Shown in pieces: positions 33,839-43,273 of a stretch of 46,391 nt of DNA (positions within the stretch are counted from its first letter, which is position 1; every line of letters begins with the position of its first letter). The stretch is from Bacteroidota bacterium. Lineage in GTDB: Bacteria; Bacteroidota; Ignavibacteria; SZUA-365. The DNA is taken from assembly GCA_029907355.1 (NCBI GenBank), contig JARYLZ010000016.1:1-46391 (forward strand), read 5' to 3'. A program made the translations under genes and the position numbers. The notes under the pieces were generated by a model. It was not told where the DNA came from. It saw only the letters and a list, made by a program, of their open reading frames with translations, and did not search any database.

Positions 33839-36748
33839 TCAGTGGAGTACGACAACGGGGCGGTGGACGACGACGCCATCCGCGATGAGGCGGAGGATGT
33901 ACACACCCTCCCCGCCATCGATGGTGAAGGGCACAGGGTGCGTCCCGGCGGGGAAGGTCCCTTGTCGAAGGACGCCCACCCTCCGGCCCAGCGGGGAGTA
34001 CAGTTCGAGAACGACACGCCGTTCAGCCGGAAGCGTAAACGAAACGATCGCGCAGGCTCCCGCCGTCAGCGGGTGCGGATGGACGGAGCCGAGGGCTGCT
34101 TCGAGGGGTACGGAGGGCGGGTCGCACCCGACCACCGGCGGGTTCAGCCAGAGGTTCACTGCGGCGTCAACCCGATTCCGCATCGAGGCGAGACTCGTCC
34201 CCGCGATGTGTCCGAACACGAACTCCGCCGTGCCGCCGGGCGGGACGTCGGCGACAGGGGCGGTGATCACGTACGCGAGATTCCCCGCAGGGGTGCTCCG
34301 GTTGCCGGCGAAGGATGAGAGCGCGAGCCACTTTTCCCGCGCCGTGAACCCGTCGAGGGTCCCGAAGGGGTTCCCCGAGACACGGTGATCGTTGTTGATC
34401 GCCCAAAACGTCGAACGACCGGGGTGACTCAGCGGGAGAGTATCGATGACGAACGTGCCGACGATGGGGAAACCGCTCTTGGTCAACGCGGCGAATCGCC
34501 GGGTCGAATCGTACACCGCGTTGGCGATGTAGTATTGCGGGTAGCCGCCGAAATCCATGAACAAACCGAAACGGAACCCTTCGAGAGGCTGTGCGCTTCT
34601 ATTTTCCACCGTGAATTTCGAGAAGAGGACGTCCTCGACTCCGCGGTTGGAGAAATCGAAGACTTCATGCGTCACGAACACGCCGAGTCGGCGTGCGGAA
34701 TCGGCTCCCGCATCGGAGAAGTGCGATATGGCACGCGCGGCCGCCGCACCTGCCGGGCGCTGGACGGTTGCGGCATCCGACATGAGCAGGTCGTTATCGC
34801 GCACGAGAAAGCTCGACGCACTCCGGGCATTGCCGACGACGTGCGCTTCGTTCGTCCCCATGAGAACGGACCCGAGGTAGAGCTGACCGTCGATGCCGTC
34901 GTACCGCAAGCCGTTCCCCTGGGTATTATCGGGATAATCCCGGTACCCGAACATCCCGTTCGCCTGGATCGTCAACGAGAGTTTCCCGCTCGTCATCTCG
35001 ACGTATGACGGGTTCACGGGTACGGATACGAAATCGAAATCCGCGTACGCCCCCGCTGTGATATCGACGCGGAACAGGACGACGGCATCGTAATTCGAGG
35101 AGGGGAGGACACGGAACTCGAACGGTTCCGCCGCCGGCACATGCCGAGCCCCCGCCGGGAGCGCCGGAGCGACGACGTTCCCGCGGGTCACCTGCACGTT
35201 CGAGGCATTCCGGACAGGGGTCAATGCGAGTCGGACTTCGCCGTCCGTCGCCGAGAGGAAATTATCGAGCGTGACGGAAATACCGACCGTTTCGCCGACG
35301 TCGAGGCGCTTGTCGTTGTTGGGATCCAGAATGGAAGAGGAGGCGATGCGCACGGACGGTGTCGGGGGATCGGCAAGAGCCCGGTACGCATTCAGGCGGC
35401 CTCTGCCCGCGAGCTTGGCCTTCGTGGGGTTCTTCGCATCGATGTCATCGCACGTGACGCGCACCCGTTCCCGGACCTGTTCCGCCGTGAAGGCGGGGAA
35501 ATGGGAGGCAACGAGGGCACAGAGCCCGGAAGCCATCGGTGCGGCGGCGGAGGTCACGGCGCCCCAGCGGGAGTAACCGTTCCGCACGTTCGTACTGTAC
35601 GCCCCCTCCGCGGGGGAGACGACATCGAGCGTCGGACCGTACCCCGACGCCCCGGAGATGACATTCTCCACGTTGCACACGCCGGCGTCGAGCACCGCGG
35701 GGTATGAAGCGGGGTAGAACGGCGCCGTTCCCCCGTGGTTGCCCGCCCCGCCGACGATGACCATCCCGCGCGCGACGGCAGCGGATACCACGTCTTCCAG
35801 TGCCTTGCTGTAGGCGAAGCTGCCCCAGCTGGCGTTGAATACCCGCGCCCCCATTCGAGATGCATAATCGATGGCGTCGTACCCGTACGCGAGGTTCCCC
35901 CCTCCATCCGGGCCGATCTTGATGGGAAGAATGCGGCATGAGTATCCGATCGACGCGAGGCCGATCCGGTTGTTGGTCGCCGTGCCGACCAGTCCGGCGA
36001 CCGACGTGCCATGCCCCCCTGTCGAATCCCGCGTGTCGTTGTCGGGCGTCGCGTTGTCCTTCCCCGCGTAGTCCCAGCCGTGCCAGTCGTCCTTCATCCC
36101 GTTCCCGTCGTCGTCCACGCCGTTGCTGCGCTTATCCCTACCCTGCGTGTCCAGCCCCGTTTCGCCGGGATTGATCCAGATATTCGGTTCGAGGTCCGGG
36201 TGATCCCACTTGATCTCCGTATCGGCCACCGCCACGACGACGGAGGTGTCGCCCCGGCAAATATCCCATGCATCCTCGGCCCGGATCAGTTTCATGTACT
36301 CCTGTTGGGCGAAGAGCGAGTCGTCCGGCGTCATGGCGCCGCCGACCGGCACGAAGAGGAAATACGGTTCTGCGTACTCGACGTCGGGGAGTGCCGAAAA
36401 GGCACGTGCCACCGTCCAGGGCGTTTCGCCGGAGCGGTATTCCAGAACCTTGATCCGCCCGAGTTCCTCGTCCCAGCGAATGACGTCTTCGTCCACGCGC
36501 GACATATCCCGGTGGAAATGCTGCGGTTGACGCAGGAGCGGACGAACGGCGGTCACCCGATACCGCTCGCACATCTCCCGTAAGGAGAGGGGAAAGTCGT
36601 TCTTCGACGCGTATGCCGCCTCTGAGCGAAACTTCACGACCACCATGCCCTGCATGACATCGATATCCTGCGCGGGAAGCCGCAGAGGAACGCAAAGCAA
36701 AGGGAAAAGGAAAAACGTGAGGGTCGTACGGGAATGTCTCATTTCCAT
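33839..36748 (-). CDS. Secreted subtilisin-like serine protease (S8) with C-terminal sorting-type domain
   Basis: The start is ATG 36748 (or 36742), beginning a signal peptide (MRHSRTTLTFFLFPLLCVPL, then RLPAQ); the frame opens further upstream but overlaps another gene. Of 969 residues, about 25-135 is a prodomain-like region, and the peptidase follows with Asp176 (VAVADTEIKWDHPDL), His246 (GGHGTSVAGLVG), oxyanion Asn337 (GGAGNHGG) and Ser400 in AVTSAAAPMASG. The Ser motif departs from the usual GTSMAAP but keeps TSxAAP. A Ca-binding-like NGVDDDGNGMKDDWHGWDY is present, as in many FCB subtilases. The last ~85 residues (VHPHPLTAGACAIVSFTLP, LYSPLGRRVGVL, EGVYILRL) resemble a T9SS sorting domain. 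Extracellular; substrate unknown. Confidence 0.9.
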   Translation of the reverse strand: MEMRHSRTTLTFFLFPLLCVPLRLPAQDIDVMQGMVVVKFRSEAAYASKNDFPLSLREMCERYRVTAVRPLLRQPQHFHRDMSRVDEDVIRWDEELGRIKVLEYRSGETPWTVARAFSALPDVEYAEPYFLFVPVGGAMTPDDSLFAQQEYMKLIRAEDAWDICRGDTSVVVAVADTEIKWDHPDLEPNIWINPGETGLDTQGRDKRSNGVDDDGNGMKDDWHGWDYAGKDNATPDNDTRDSTGGHGTSVAGLVGTATNNRIGLASIGYSCRILPIKIGPDGGGNLAYGYDAIDYASRMGARVFNASWGSFAYSKALEDVVSAAVARGMVIVGGAGNHGGTAPFYPASYPAVLDAGVCNVENVISGASGYGPTLDVVSPAEGAYSTNVRNGYSRWGAVTSAAAPMASGLCALVASHFPAFTAEQVRERVRVTCDDIDAKNPTKAKLAGRGRLNAYRALADPPTPSVRIASSSILDPNNDKRLDVGETVGISVTLDNFLSATDGEVRLALTPVRNASNVQVTRGNVVAPALPAGARHVPAAEPFEFRVLPSSNYDAVVLFRVDITAGAYADFDFVSVPVNPSYVEMTSGKLSLTIQANGMFGYRDYPDNTQGNGLRYDGIDGQLYLGSVLMGTNEAHVVGNARSASSFLVRDNDLLMSDAATVQRPAGAAAARAISHFSDAGADSARRLGVFVTHEVFDFSNRGVEDVLFSKFTVENRSAQPLEGFRFGLFMDFGGYPQYYIANAVYDSTRRFAALTKSGFPIVGTFVIDTLPLSHPGRSTFWAINNDHRVSGNPFGTLDGFTAREKWLALSSFAGNRSTPAGNLAYVITAPVADVPPGGTAEFVFGHIAGTSLASMRNRVDAAVNLWLNPPVVGCDPPSVPLEAALGSVHPHPLTAGACAIVSFTLPAERRVVLELYSPLGRRVGVLRQGTFPAGTHPVPFTIDGGEGVYILRLIADGVVVHRPVVVLH

Positions 36749-36861
36749 GTTTCGTTTGTGACCGGAGAAACGGATAGATGTTGAACGAATCGAAATATTA
36801 CCCTCTCCCCCGCGAACTTCAAAACGACAGCGCGGGTTCCGGTGCCCGAGCTTGCATGCAC

Positions 36862-39800
36862 TCACTCCGCGGTGAAATACAGCAGTTCCTGTCCGGGGCG
36901 GATCGAGGGACCGAGTTTGTTCCAGCGTTCGAGGTCGCCGACGCTCACGCCGAGCCTCCGTGCGATCCCGTAGAGCGTATCGCCTTCCCGCACGACGTAC
37001 ACCTTCGAGGTTACTCCTCTCGGGCGGGTGCCGCCCGTCGATGCCGTATCCGCCGCTTCGGCTACACGCAGAACCTGCCCGACCTGTACGGTGTCATTCT
37101 TCAAACCGTTCCACTCCTTAATCTGCCGGACCGTCACGCCGAATTGACGGGAAATGCCGAAGAGATTGTCTCCGCGCTTGACGGTGTAGACGGCCGCCTG
37201 AGCCGACGGAGGTCCGTTGTTTCCGGCTGAAGGGGTGGAAGCCTGTGCAGCCCCTCCTGCAGCTGGGTCGCGGAGTCGGATCTCCTGACCGACAAGCACC
37301 TGCGCGTCCTTCAGATTGTTCCAGAGCATCAACTCTTCGACCGAAAGCCCGAACGTTTTCGCGATAGCCCAGAGATTATCCCCTTTCTTTACTGTATAGG
37401 AAGCGGGAACCGAATCCACTCGATTCTCATCGTGAGGCTTTTGCCCGGCGGCCGGTGAACCCGAAACCTTTTGTGCTCGCGTCGAGTCGGATTGTTGCGA
37501 AATACCCCCGCCTATCGGAACTGCATGATCGGAAGGTTTCCGCACCCGAAGTTTCTGCCCGGCACGGACGGAGTGCGAAATCAGCGCATTCCATCGGACC
37601 AAATCGTCGACCGTCACCCCATACTGTTGGGAAATCGACCAGAGTGTTTCCCCGGCACGGACGGTATGGATGGAATCGTCCCCCGAGTGGCGGCGGATCG
37701 GCGGCTCGATCGACGCAGCGTCAGGATGGGCAGACGCAGGGGAATCCTGCCCCTCTCCCGCCGAAGGCGAAGGGAGAGGCTCCGGGACACCCGATCCCCG
37801 ATCCATGGCAAGCGAAGCTCTGGTGGGTTTTTCCGCGGCCTCTGTTGCACGGACGATCGCGGAATCCGAAGCCGTTTTCGGTTTCGAAACCGTGGATGCC
37901 GTCGGTGGCGGGGAAGACTGCGTGTCGCGCAGAATCCGGAGTACTTTTCCCGCGCGGAGGCGTGCTTTTCCGAGATCGTTCCATTTCCGAAGACTTCTCT
38001 CCGACACCCGGTATTTCCGTGCGATGGACGCCAGAGACTCTCCTCGCTCGACGCGATGCAGGACGACACCGCTGCCATTGGAGTTCGAGGCATAGAATGC
38101 CTGGGGCGGAAGAGTACGACGGCTGACGGCATGCTGTTCCGCAAGCGCGATACGCTTGGCTTCCGCATCTTCCGCAGCGAGCTGTTCTGCGGTTTTCTCC
38201 GTGGTTCCGGGACGAAGCCAGACGACGAGGCGCTGCCCGACCCTCAGCGGCTCGTCCGGGCCGATGCCGTTCCACCTCATGAGATCCGCAACCGTCACCG
38301 AAAAACGGTTGGCGAGTCCGCCGAGCGTCATGCCCTCCTCGACGACGATGGTCCGCGGCTGACAGCCGTCCGTTCTGCGCAGGGTATCCCTCTGGCGGTT
38401 GACGACACCTCCAGCCGCCATGTTATCCATCGCGGTGGCGTAGGAAACATAGTCGAGCGGTTCCACGGAAGGGATGCGGATGGTCTGGCCGGGTTTGAGC
38501 CGTACGGCGTGCGCCATGCCGTTGGCTTCCTTCAATTGGGCAACGGTCAAGCCGTACCTGCGTGCGATTTTCGCGATGCTCTCCCCTTTCTTGACCGTGT
38601 GCGTTCCCATCTCCGCCGTCTTTACCGACGACACGTTGACGATGTTCGAAGCGAATGTTTCCGCGCGCCCTTTCGGGATCCGGATCTCGAAGGAACGAAC
38701 GTTGGGGGGCGTCACCGGCTGAAGGAGGAAGGGGTTGTAATCGAGGAATTCATCCCGCGTGATCCCCACGCACTCGGCGAGATCCTGGAGCCGGTAGGAT
38801 TTATCGATGGTGACGACGTCGTACTCGTATGGGGTGTGCGAATCGACAAGCGGGAGATCGTACGCTTCCGGGTTCAGGGCGATGATGGTCGCGGCGATGT
38901 AGCGGGGGACATAGTTCTGCGTTTCGAGGGGAAGGTATTCCTGGATGTCCCAGTAGGTCGGATTGGGGACGGAGGCTCGCTCGAGGGCGCGATCGATGCG
39001 CCCGCTACCCGCATTGTACGCCGCGAGGGCGAGGTGCCAGTCGCGGTAGCGGTTGAAGAGATCGCGCAGGTGTCTGGCTGCGGCGCGCGTCGCTTTGACG
39101 GGGTCCCGGCGGTCGTCGATATACCAGTCCCCTTGCAAACCGTACAACTCTCCCGTCGACTTGAGGAACTGCCAAAGGCCGATGCACTTCGCCGAAGAGC
39201 GTGCGTACGGGTTGACGCCGCTTTCGATCATCGTCAGGTAGATGAGTTCGTCGGGAAGCCCCTCCTCCTGCAGGATCGGCCGCATCAGCGGGAAATACCG
39301 GCTTGCGCGTTCGAGCCACCGGGTGAAAGTGCCCTTCATCCGCGTCGTGAAGAATACGATGTTCCGCTCGACATCGTCGTTGAGCGGGAGGGGAATAGTC
39401 GTGGGAGGCGGTTCGGCGAAGTGCATGCGCGTCAAATCCACCGTGTCCGTCTCCGCGGAGGGTCGGCGGATGAACTCGGCAGCCCGCTCCGGAATTTCCA
39501 GTCCTTGAGCGAGAATCGCTGATCCGCAGTGCGAATAGAGCGCTTCGAGCGAGAGGAGGATTTCCCGGTAACTCGCGTCGTCCTCGATATCCGGCAGGTA
39601 ACTCACGCGCTCGATGTACGCGAATGCCAGGTTGCATTCCATCACGGCGGTCACCGTGTCGAGCACCTGCAAGGATTTATTGGCGAGAACGACATGGAGG
39701 CGCGCCCGGTCCAGAGACCGGTCGTACTCCGCCAGATTGATGTCCGGGGGCTGAGGAATCGATGCCGCGTCGAACGGCGGGAGTGGAAGAGTACTGTCAC

Positions 39801-39990
39801 GGGAAACGGACGGCTCTCTCTCGACCCTCCGGTCGGGACCCTCGTCCCTCGTCACCACCCGTACGGTCGAACACCCCCCCACGATGAGCGCAGCGCAAAG
39901 GACGGTCGCAACGAGAACCCCGCTCGCAAGGTAAGCGAACGGGTTCCCCTCTCCGGCATCACCTGCCTTTCGCTCGTTCTTTTCTCTCAC
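36862..39990 (-). CDS. MltD-like lytic transglycosylase lipoprotein with seven LysM domains
   Basis: I choose GTG 39990, preceded by GAGGATT, giving 1042 residues; a TTG at 40062 would add 24. A lipoprotein signal ([20 protein letters not shown] then C40) points to membrane anchoring. Residues about 210-410 are the SLT/MltD domain with catalytic Glu256 in [20 protein letters not shown] and [17 protein letters not shown]. Seven LysM repeats follow (starts [63 protein letters not shown]), more than the one to five usual for MltD. Linkers are Pro/Ser/Ala-rich; the linker after LysM3 contains a translated palindromic repeat. It cleaves peptidoglycan glycan strands. Confidence 0.92.
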   Translation of the reverse strand: MREKNERKAGDAGEGNPFAYLASGVLVATVLCAALIVGGCSTVRVVTRDEGPDRRVEREPSVSRDSTLPLPPFDAASIPQPPDINLAEYDRSLDRARLHVVLANKSLQVLDTVTAVMECNLAFAYIERVSYLPDIEDDASYREILLSLEALYSHCGSAILAQGLEIPERAAEFIRRPSAETDTVDLTRMHFAEPPPTTIPLPLNDDVERNIVFFTTRMKGTFTRWLERASRYFPLMRPILQEEGLPDELIYLTMIESGVNPYARSSAKCIGLWQFLKSTGELYGLQGDWYIDDRRDPVKATRAAARHLRDLFNRYRDWHLALAAYNAGSGRIDRALERASVPNPTYWDIQEYLPLETQNYVPRYIAATIIALNPEAYDLPLVDSHTPYEYDVVTIDKSYRLQDLAECVGITRDEFLDYNPFLLQPVTPPNVRSFEIRIPKGRAETFASNIVNVSSVKTAEMGTHTVKKGESIAKIARRYGLTVAQLKEANGMAHAVRLKPGQTIRIPSVEPLDYVSYATAMDNMAAGGVVNRQRDTLRRTDGCQPRTIVVEEGMTLGGLANRFSVTVADLMRWNGIGPDEPLRVGQRLVVWLRPGTTEKTAEQLAAEDAEAKRIALAEQHAVSRRTLPPQAFYASNSNGSGVVLHRVERGESLASIARKYRVSERSLRKWNDLGKARLRAGKVLRILRDTQSSPPPTASTVSKPKTASDSAIVRATEAAEKPTRASLAMDRGSGVPEPLPSPSAGEGQDSPASAHPDAASIEPPIRRHSGDDSIHTVRAGETLWSISQQYGVTVDDLVRWNALISHSVRAGQKLRVRKPSDHAVPIGGGISQQSDSTRAQKVSGSPAAGQKPHDENRVDSVPASYTVKKGDNLWAIAKTFGLSVEELMLWNNLKDAQVLVGQEIRLRDPAAGGAAQASTPSAGNNGPPSAQAAVYTVKRGDNLFGISRQFGVTVRQIKEWNGLKNDTVQVGQVLRVAEAADTASTGGTRPRGVTSKVYVVREGDTLYGIARRLGVSVGDLERWNKLGPSIRPGQELLYFTAE
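37742..37779 (-). repeat. Dispersed palindromic repeat, copy 2, inside the transglycosylase gene
   Basis: CCTCTCCC (37752-37759) pairs with GGGAGAGG (37772-37779) around an inner GCCGAAGGC. Read on the minus strand the palindrome is followed by GGCAGGATT, the same tail as at 15148-15186. It is translated in frame as roughly [14 protein letters not shown] in the linker between LysM3 and LysM4, so the gene has tolerated the insertion. Confidence 0.65.
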
Positions 39991-40389
39991 CCGATTGAAT
40001 CCTCGAAAGAAGATGGACCCCAAACTTGCAATAGCTTGCACTTTGAGCACAGAAACCCACAACCGGCACCGAGTGCCCGGAACAGGAACCTAAAGATTCA
40101 CGAATAGAAAATCAATGCGATGGTAGAAATTTCCTGAAGAAAATTCACTTTGATGGCTGTTCCAATCCGCATATTAATCAAGGAAGTATCAGACGCCTAT
40201 AAAGTATTACTTTAGATGAGACGGGATGCGGGGAATCGCCCTTTCAGGTAGGATTTATCAATACGACAGCCCCATTTCCCCATTCTCACAGCGATCCCAT
40301 TTCGATAGCCCACACCTTGCGAAAGGGCAGGACAATGCCCTAGCCGTTATCGAGCAGCGAAAGGCAGCGTGTGCGAGGCGTCGGGAGAT
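39991..40389. other. Intergenic region upstream of the transglycosylase gene
   Basis: These 399 bases separate the glycosyltransferase operon end (40390) from the transglycosylase start. The part near 40080-40220 is distinctly AT-rich (for example TAAAGTATTACTTTAGATG), as expected for a promoter reading leftward. No gene, hairpin terminator or RNA was recognised. Confidence 0.4.
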
Positions 40390-42018
40390 TCAGGGTACAG
40401 TTTTTTCGAAGACCAGGGCTTGGAAACGACGGTCCGTGCTCACGATGTCGTGGATATATCGGTAGTTGGGGTTGTCTTTGAAATACTCGAACGGTACGTC
40501 CCCGCCGAACTGGCTGTTTCCGTAATGGCTGTCCCAGATCACGACGGAACCCGCAGGCGCTTGTTCCAGGGTTTTGAGCTGTAAGGGGCGGTCCCTTTCC
40601 TTGTCATTGATGTCGATATCGGCGAAATAACGGAAAAGGACGTGATTGCAATACAAGGGTCTGTGCCGGAAGGATTCGGGCTGGGATTGGTACCACTCGG
40701 CGAGCTCCTTCATCCCTGCGGCTTCGGGATCGAGCTTGCGCGGTTTCTCGGTCGCGAAGGTGTACACGAGGGCAAGGAGAGCGAGGAGAACGGCGAAGAC
40801 GGAACTCGGCAGGGCACGCAAAGCGCTGGACATCCCGTAGAGCAGCATCACCCCGACGACGGTCATGAATTTCCCGTACTCGCGGGTCGTAGTCAGTGTC
40901 AGACCGTTGGATTCCCGTGAGAGAAACACCAGCGTCACGAGTGCGAAGAGGGTCAGGACCACCCAGTTATACGCACGCTTTTCCGGGTCCATGAGGGAAT
41001 TGAGGCCTTTCCCCGCGTACACGGCGGTCAGCGGCGCAATGGAGAGCAGGTATCGCCAATGTCCTGGGTTCGCCCCGAAATTGGGCACGTCCCACGCGGA
41101 GAACACGGACCACGCCCACATGATGGTGAAGGTGAAGAAAAGAAAACCGTGCTCGGCGATGGCGGCCTTCCAGACCGAAGGCTTGCGGAGAAACCCCCAG
41201 TACCCCACGAGGAACAACGCCAGCGTCACAGGACCGACCATGAAGATGTACGTCTCGAAGTAATGCCAGAACGGTTTGTGGGGAACCTGGACATTCAGGC
41301 CGATACGGCGCATGTCGTCAAGCAGCCAGAGCATGTTGCCCGTTGCAAGCCAGCCGATGATGCCCAGCGTCAGAGGAGTCCAGGCGAGCAGGAGGAACGG
41401 CACCCATTTCCGGCGAAAGAGGAACACCGCCCCCATCCCCAAGGCGACAAGGGCGAATTCCTGACGGATGGAAAAGATATACGAGCAGGCCACGGCGGCG
41501 AGCGCGTAATTTTTCCGGTAGTAGAGGAGCATGCTGAGCACCACGAACAGCCCTGCGGTGATCTCGCTATAGCTTCGGAAGGAGAGCTGGAGAAACAGGG
41601 GCTGGACGGCGAGCAGGATTGCGGCAATCGACGCGTTCCGAACACCGAGTTGCCGGCAAAGGAAATACGTCGTCAGCACCGTTAACGCGGAAACGAGACT
41701 GTGCGCCAGCACGACACCGGGAAACCCGAACAGGCCCGGGAGGACCATGAGGATTTTCCAGCCGGGTTTCGGTTGATTCCCCATGATACTGAAAGGGTCG
41801 CCCCAGAACTGCCGGATGTTCCGGTAATGGCCGATCTCGTCGTCCTGGTAGAAGCCCGTAGACCCCGTGCTGAACCAATAGTACAGCAGGACGAGGAGAG
41901 GGACGAGGAGCCAGATGTACCGGTTCACATACACGTCGAGATCGAATGCCGGGTAGACCGCCTGCCGCCGTGTCGATGGGCGCGGACCCGTTTTCTTCTT
42001 CAGCTTGTTTTTACCCAT
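40390..42018 (-). CDS. Integral-membrane glycosyltransferase of the ArnT/PMT (GT39/GT83-like) type
   Basis: This 542-residue protein has a basic N-terminus (MGKNKLKKKTGPRPSTRRQ) and about ten to twelve membrane helices (IWLLVPLLVLLYYWF, VVLAHSLVSALTVLTTYFL, LALFLVGYWGF, AVLLALLALVYTFA). The first outside loop carries FYQDDEIGHYRNIRQF, the acidic pair typical of the catalytic site in GT-C enzymes that use polyprenyl-phosphate sugars. A soluble C-terminal part (about 455-542) follows. It overlaps the GT4 gene by 19 bases and ends the four-gene operon. It probably transfers a lipid-linked sugar to a surface glycan or protein on the periplasmic side; the GT2 gene in the same operon could supply the donor. 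Specificity is unknown. Confidence 0.82.
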   Translation of the reverse strand: MGKNKLKKKTGPRPSTRRQAVYPAFDLDVYVNRYIWLLVPLLVLLYYWFSTGSTGFYQDDEIGHYRNIRQFWGDPFSIMGNQPKPGWKILMVLPGLFGFPGVVLAHSLVSALTVLTTYFLCRQLGVRNASIAAILLAVQPLFLQLSFRSYSEITAGLFVVLSMLLYYRKNYALAAVACSYIFSIRQEFALVALGMGAVFLFRRKWVPFLLLAWTPLTLGIIGWLATGNMLWLLDDMRRIGLNVQVPHKPFWHYFETYIFMVGPVTLALFLVGYWGFLRKPSVWKAAIAEHGFLFFTFTIMWAWSVFSAWDVPNFGANPGHWRYLLSIAPLTAVYAGKGLNSLMDPEKRAYNWVVLTLFALVTLVFLSRESNGLTLTTTREYGKFMTVVGVMLLYGMSSALRALPSSVFAVLLALLALVYTFATEKPRKLDPEAAGMKELAEWYQSQPESFRHRPLYCNHVLFRYFADIDINDKERDRPLQLKTLEQAPAGSVVIWDSHYGNSQFGGDVPFEYFKDNPNYRYIHDIVSTDRRFQALVFEKTVP

Positions 42019-43196
42019 GGCTCACCGACTCCCGTTCTGTTCCGCGATGGGGGGTTCTCCGCGAGACGTTCGATCGCCTCGGTCAGTTTATCCCACGAGT
42101 ATCGTTTCTTCTCCACGGCTACATTGGCCCTCCACGTTTCGAAAAGCCCTTCCTCATAGAAACGACAGACGGCATCCGCCAGACTCTGGGGGTCATTGGG
42201 GGGAACCACCGCGCCTGTCCGGCCGTCCAGGACCGTTTCCGCGAGCCCGCCGACGTCCGTCGCGATCACCGGCCGGTGGAAATTATACGCGATTTGCACG
42301 ATGCCGCTCTGTGTTGCCGATTTGTACGGAAGGGTGAGGACATCTGCCGCCGAAAAGAACAGGGCGACTTCCTCGTTGGGGACATACGATGCATGGAAGA
42401 GCACGTTGCCCGCGATCCCGAGCCGTTCGGCCTGTTCCCGGTAACCCTGTTCCCCCGTGTAGAACTCGCCCACGACGAGCAGTCTGACAGGGGTTCGGGC
42501 CAGGATGGAGGGCATCGCATCGAGAAGGATGTCGAGGCCTTTGTAATCGCGCACGTAACCGAAAAACAGCAGGATGCGCTCCGATGGGTCCAGGGCGATG
42601 GAGGGATACCGGGCGCGAAGGGCTTCGCGCGCGGATGCACGGTCCATCTCCCGCCCGAAGATCTCATAGACGGGATGGGGAACCAGTTCGTACCGCGCGT
42701 CCGGTTTGAGGGCAAGAAGCTCGCGTTCTACCGCGCGGGACTGGACGATGAACCCGTCGGCGAACGCGAAGGCGAATCGCGTCAGGGCCCTGTCGAAGAG
42801 GCGGCGCTCGTGGGGGACGACGTTGTCGCAGATGAACACGACCCGTGTGGGCCGGCGGAAACGGGTCAGAGCCGCGATCGTCCCGTATGCAGGGGCGAAG
42901 AACGGCATCCAGTACTTGAAGACGAGCACGTCGGGTCTCCGCCGCCTCAACCGCCACGCCGTCTTCAGCCAGCTGAACGGGTTCACCGAGTCGATCCATC
43001 TCTCGCTCGGGAGCGTGATGCCGGGGTCGCCCTGTTCATCCTGGGATGTGCCGGGAAAGAAGATCCGCGGGTATTGCCGCGAGAACGTGACGACGAGGAC
43101 CTCGTGCCTCCGCGAGAGGTACTTCCACAGGAGGCCGATATAGTGGGCGATGCCGCCCCGGAGAGGGTAAGCCGTGCCGATCAGGACGATGCGCAT
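42000..43196 (-). CDS. Glycosyltransferase family 4 (GT-B fold)
   Basis: This 398-residue cytoplasmic enzyme begins MRIVLIGTAYPLRGGIAHYI, the usual GT4 N-terminus with the glycine-rich acceptor loop. The C-terminal half has the donor-binding pattern: ILLFFGYVRDYKGLDILLDA, VPNEEVALFFSAADVLTLPY and SGIVQIAYNFHRPVIATDVG leading to GGLAETVLDGRTG, corresponding to the E-x7-E region. It lies 77 bases downstream of the GT9 gene and overlaps the membrane glycosyltransferase by 19 bases. It is probably one sugar-transfer step of a lipopolysaccharide, capsule or glycoprotein glycan. Donor and acceptor are not predictable. Confidence 0.9.
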   Translation of the reverse strand: MRIVLIGTAYPLRGGIAHYIGLLWKYLSRRHEVLVVTFSRQYPRIFFPGTSQDEQGDPGITLPSERWIDSVNPFSWLKTAWRLRRRRPDVLVFKYWMPFFAPAYGTIAALTRFRRPTRVVFICDNVVPHERRLFDRALTRFAFAFADGFIVQSRAVERELLALKPDARYELVPHPVYEIFGREMDRASAREALRARYPSIALDPSERILLFFGYVRDYKGLDILLDAMPSILARTPVRLLVVGEFYTGEQGYREQAERLGIAGNVLFHASYVPNEEVALFFSAADVLTLPYKSATQSGIVQIAYNFHRPVIATDVGGLAETVLDGRTGAVVPPNDPQSLADAVCRFYEEGLFETWRANVAVEKKRYSWDKLTEAIERLAENPPSRNRTGVGEPWVKTS

Positions 43197-43273
43197 CGCT
43201 ATGGCCTCCTACCCTCCGTGCCGGTCGGCAAGCGTGACTCTCCGGAAATCCTCACGGCTGCTCACCGTCGGGT

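Noticed and set aside
31622-34318. 898-codon open frame on the plus strand
   Set aside because: Antisense shadow of glgP and the end of the protease gene; both minus-strand proteins have intact catalytic motifs.
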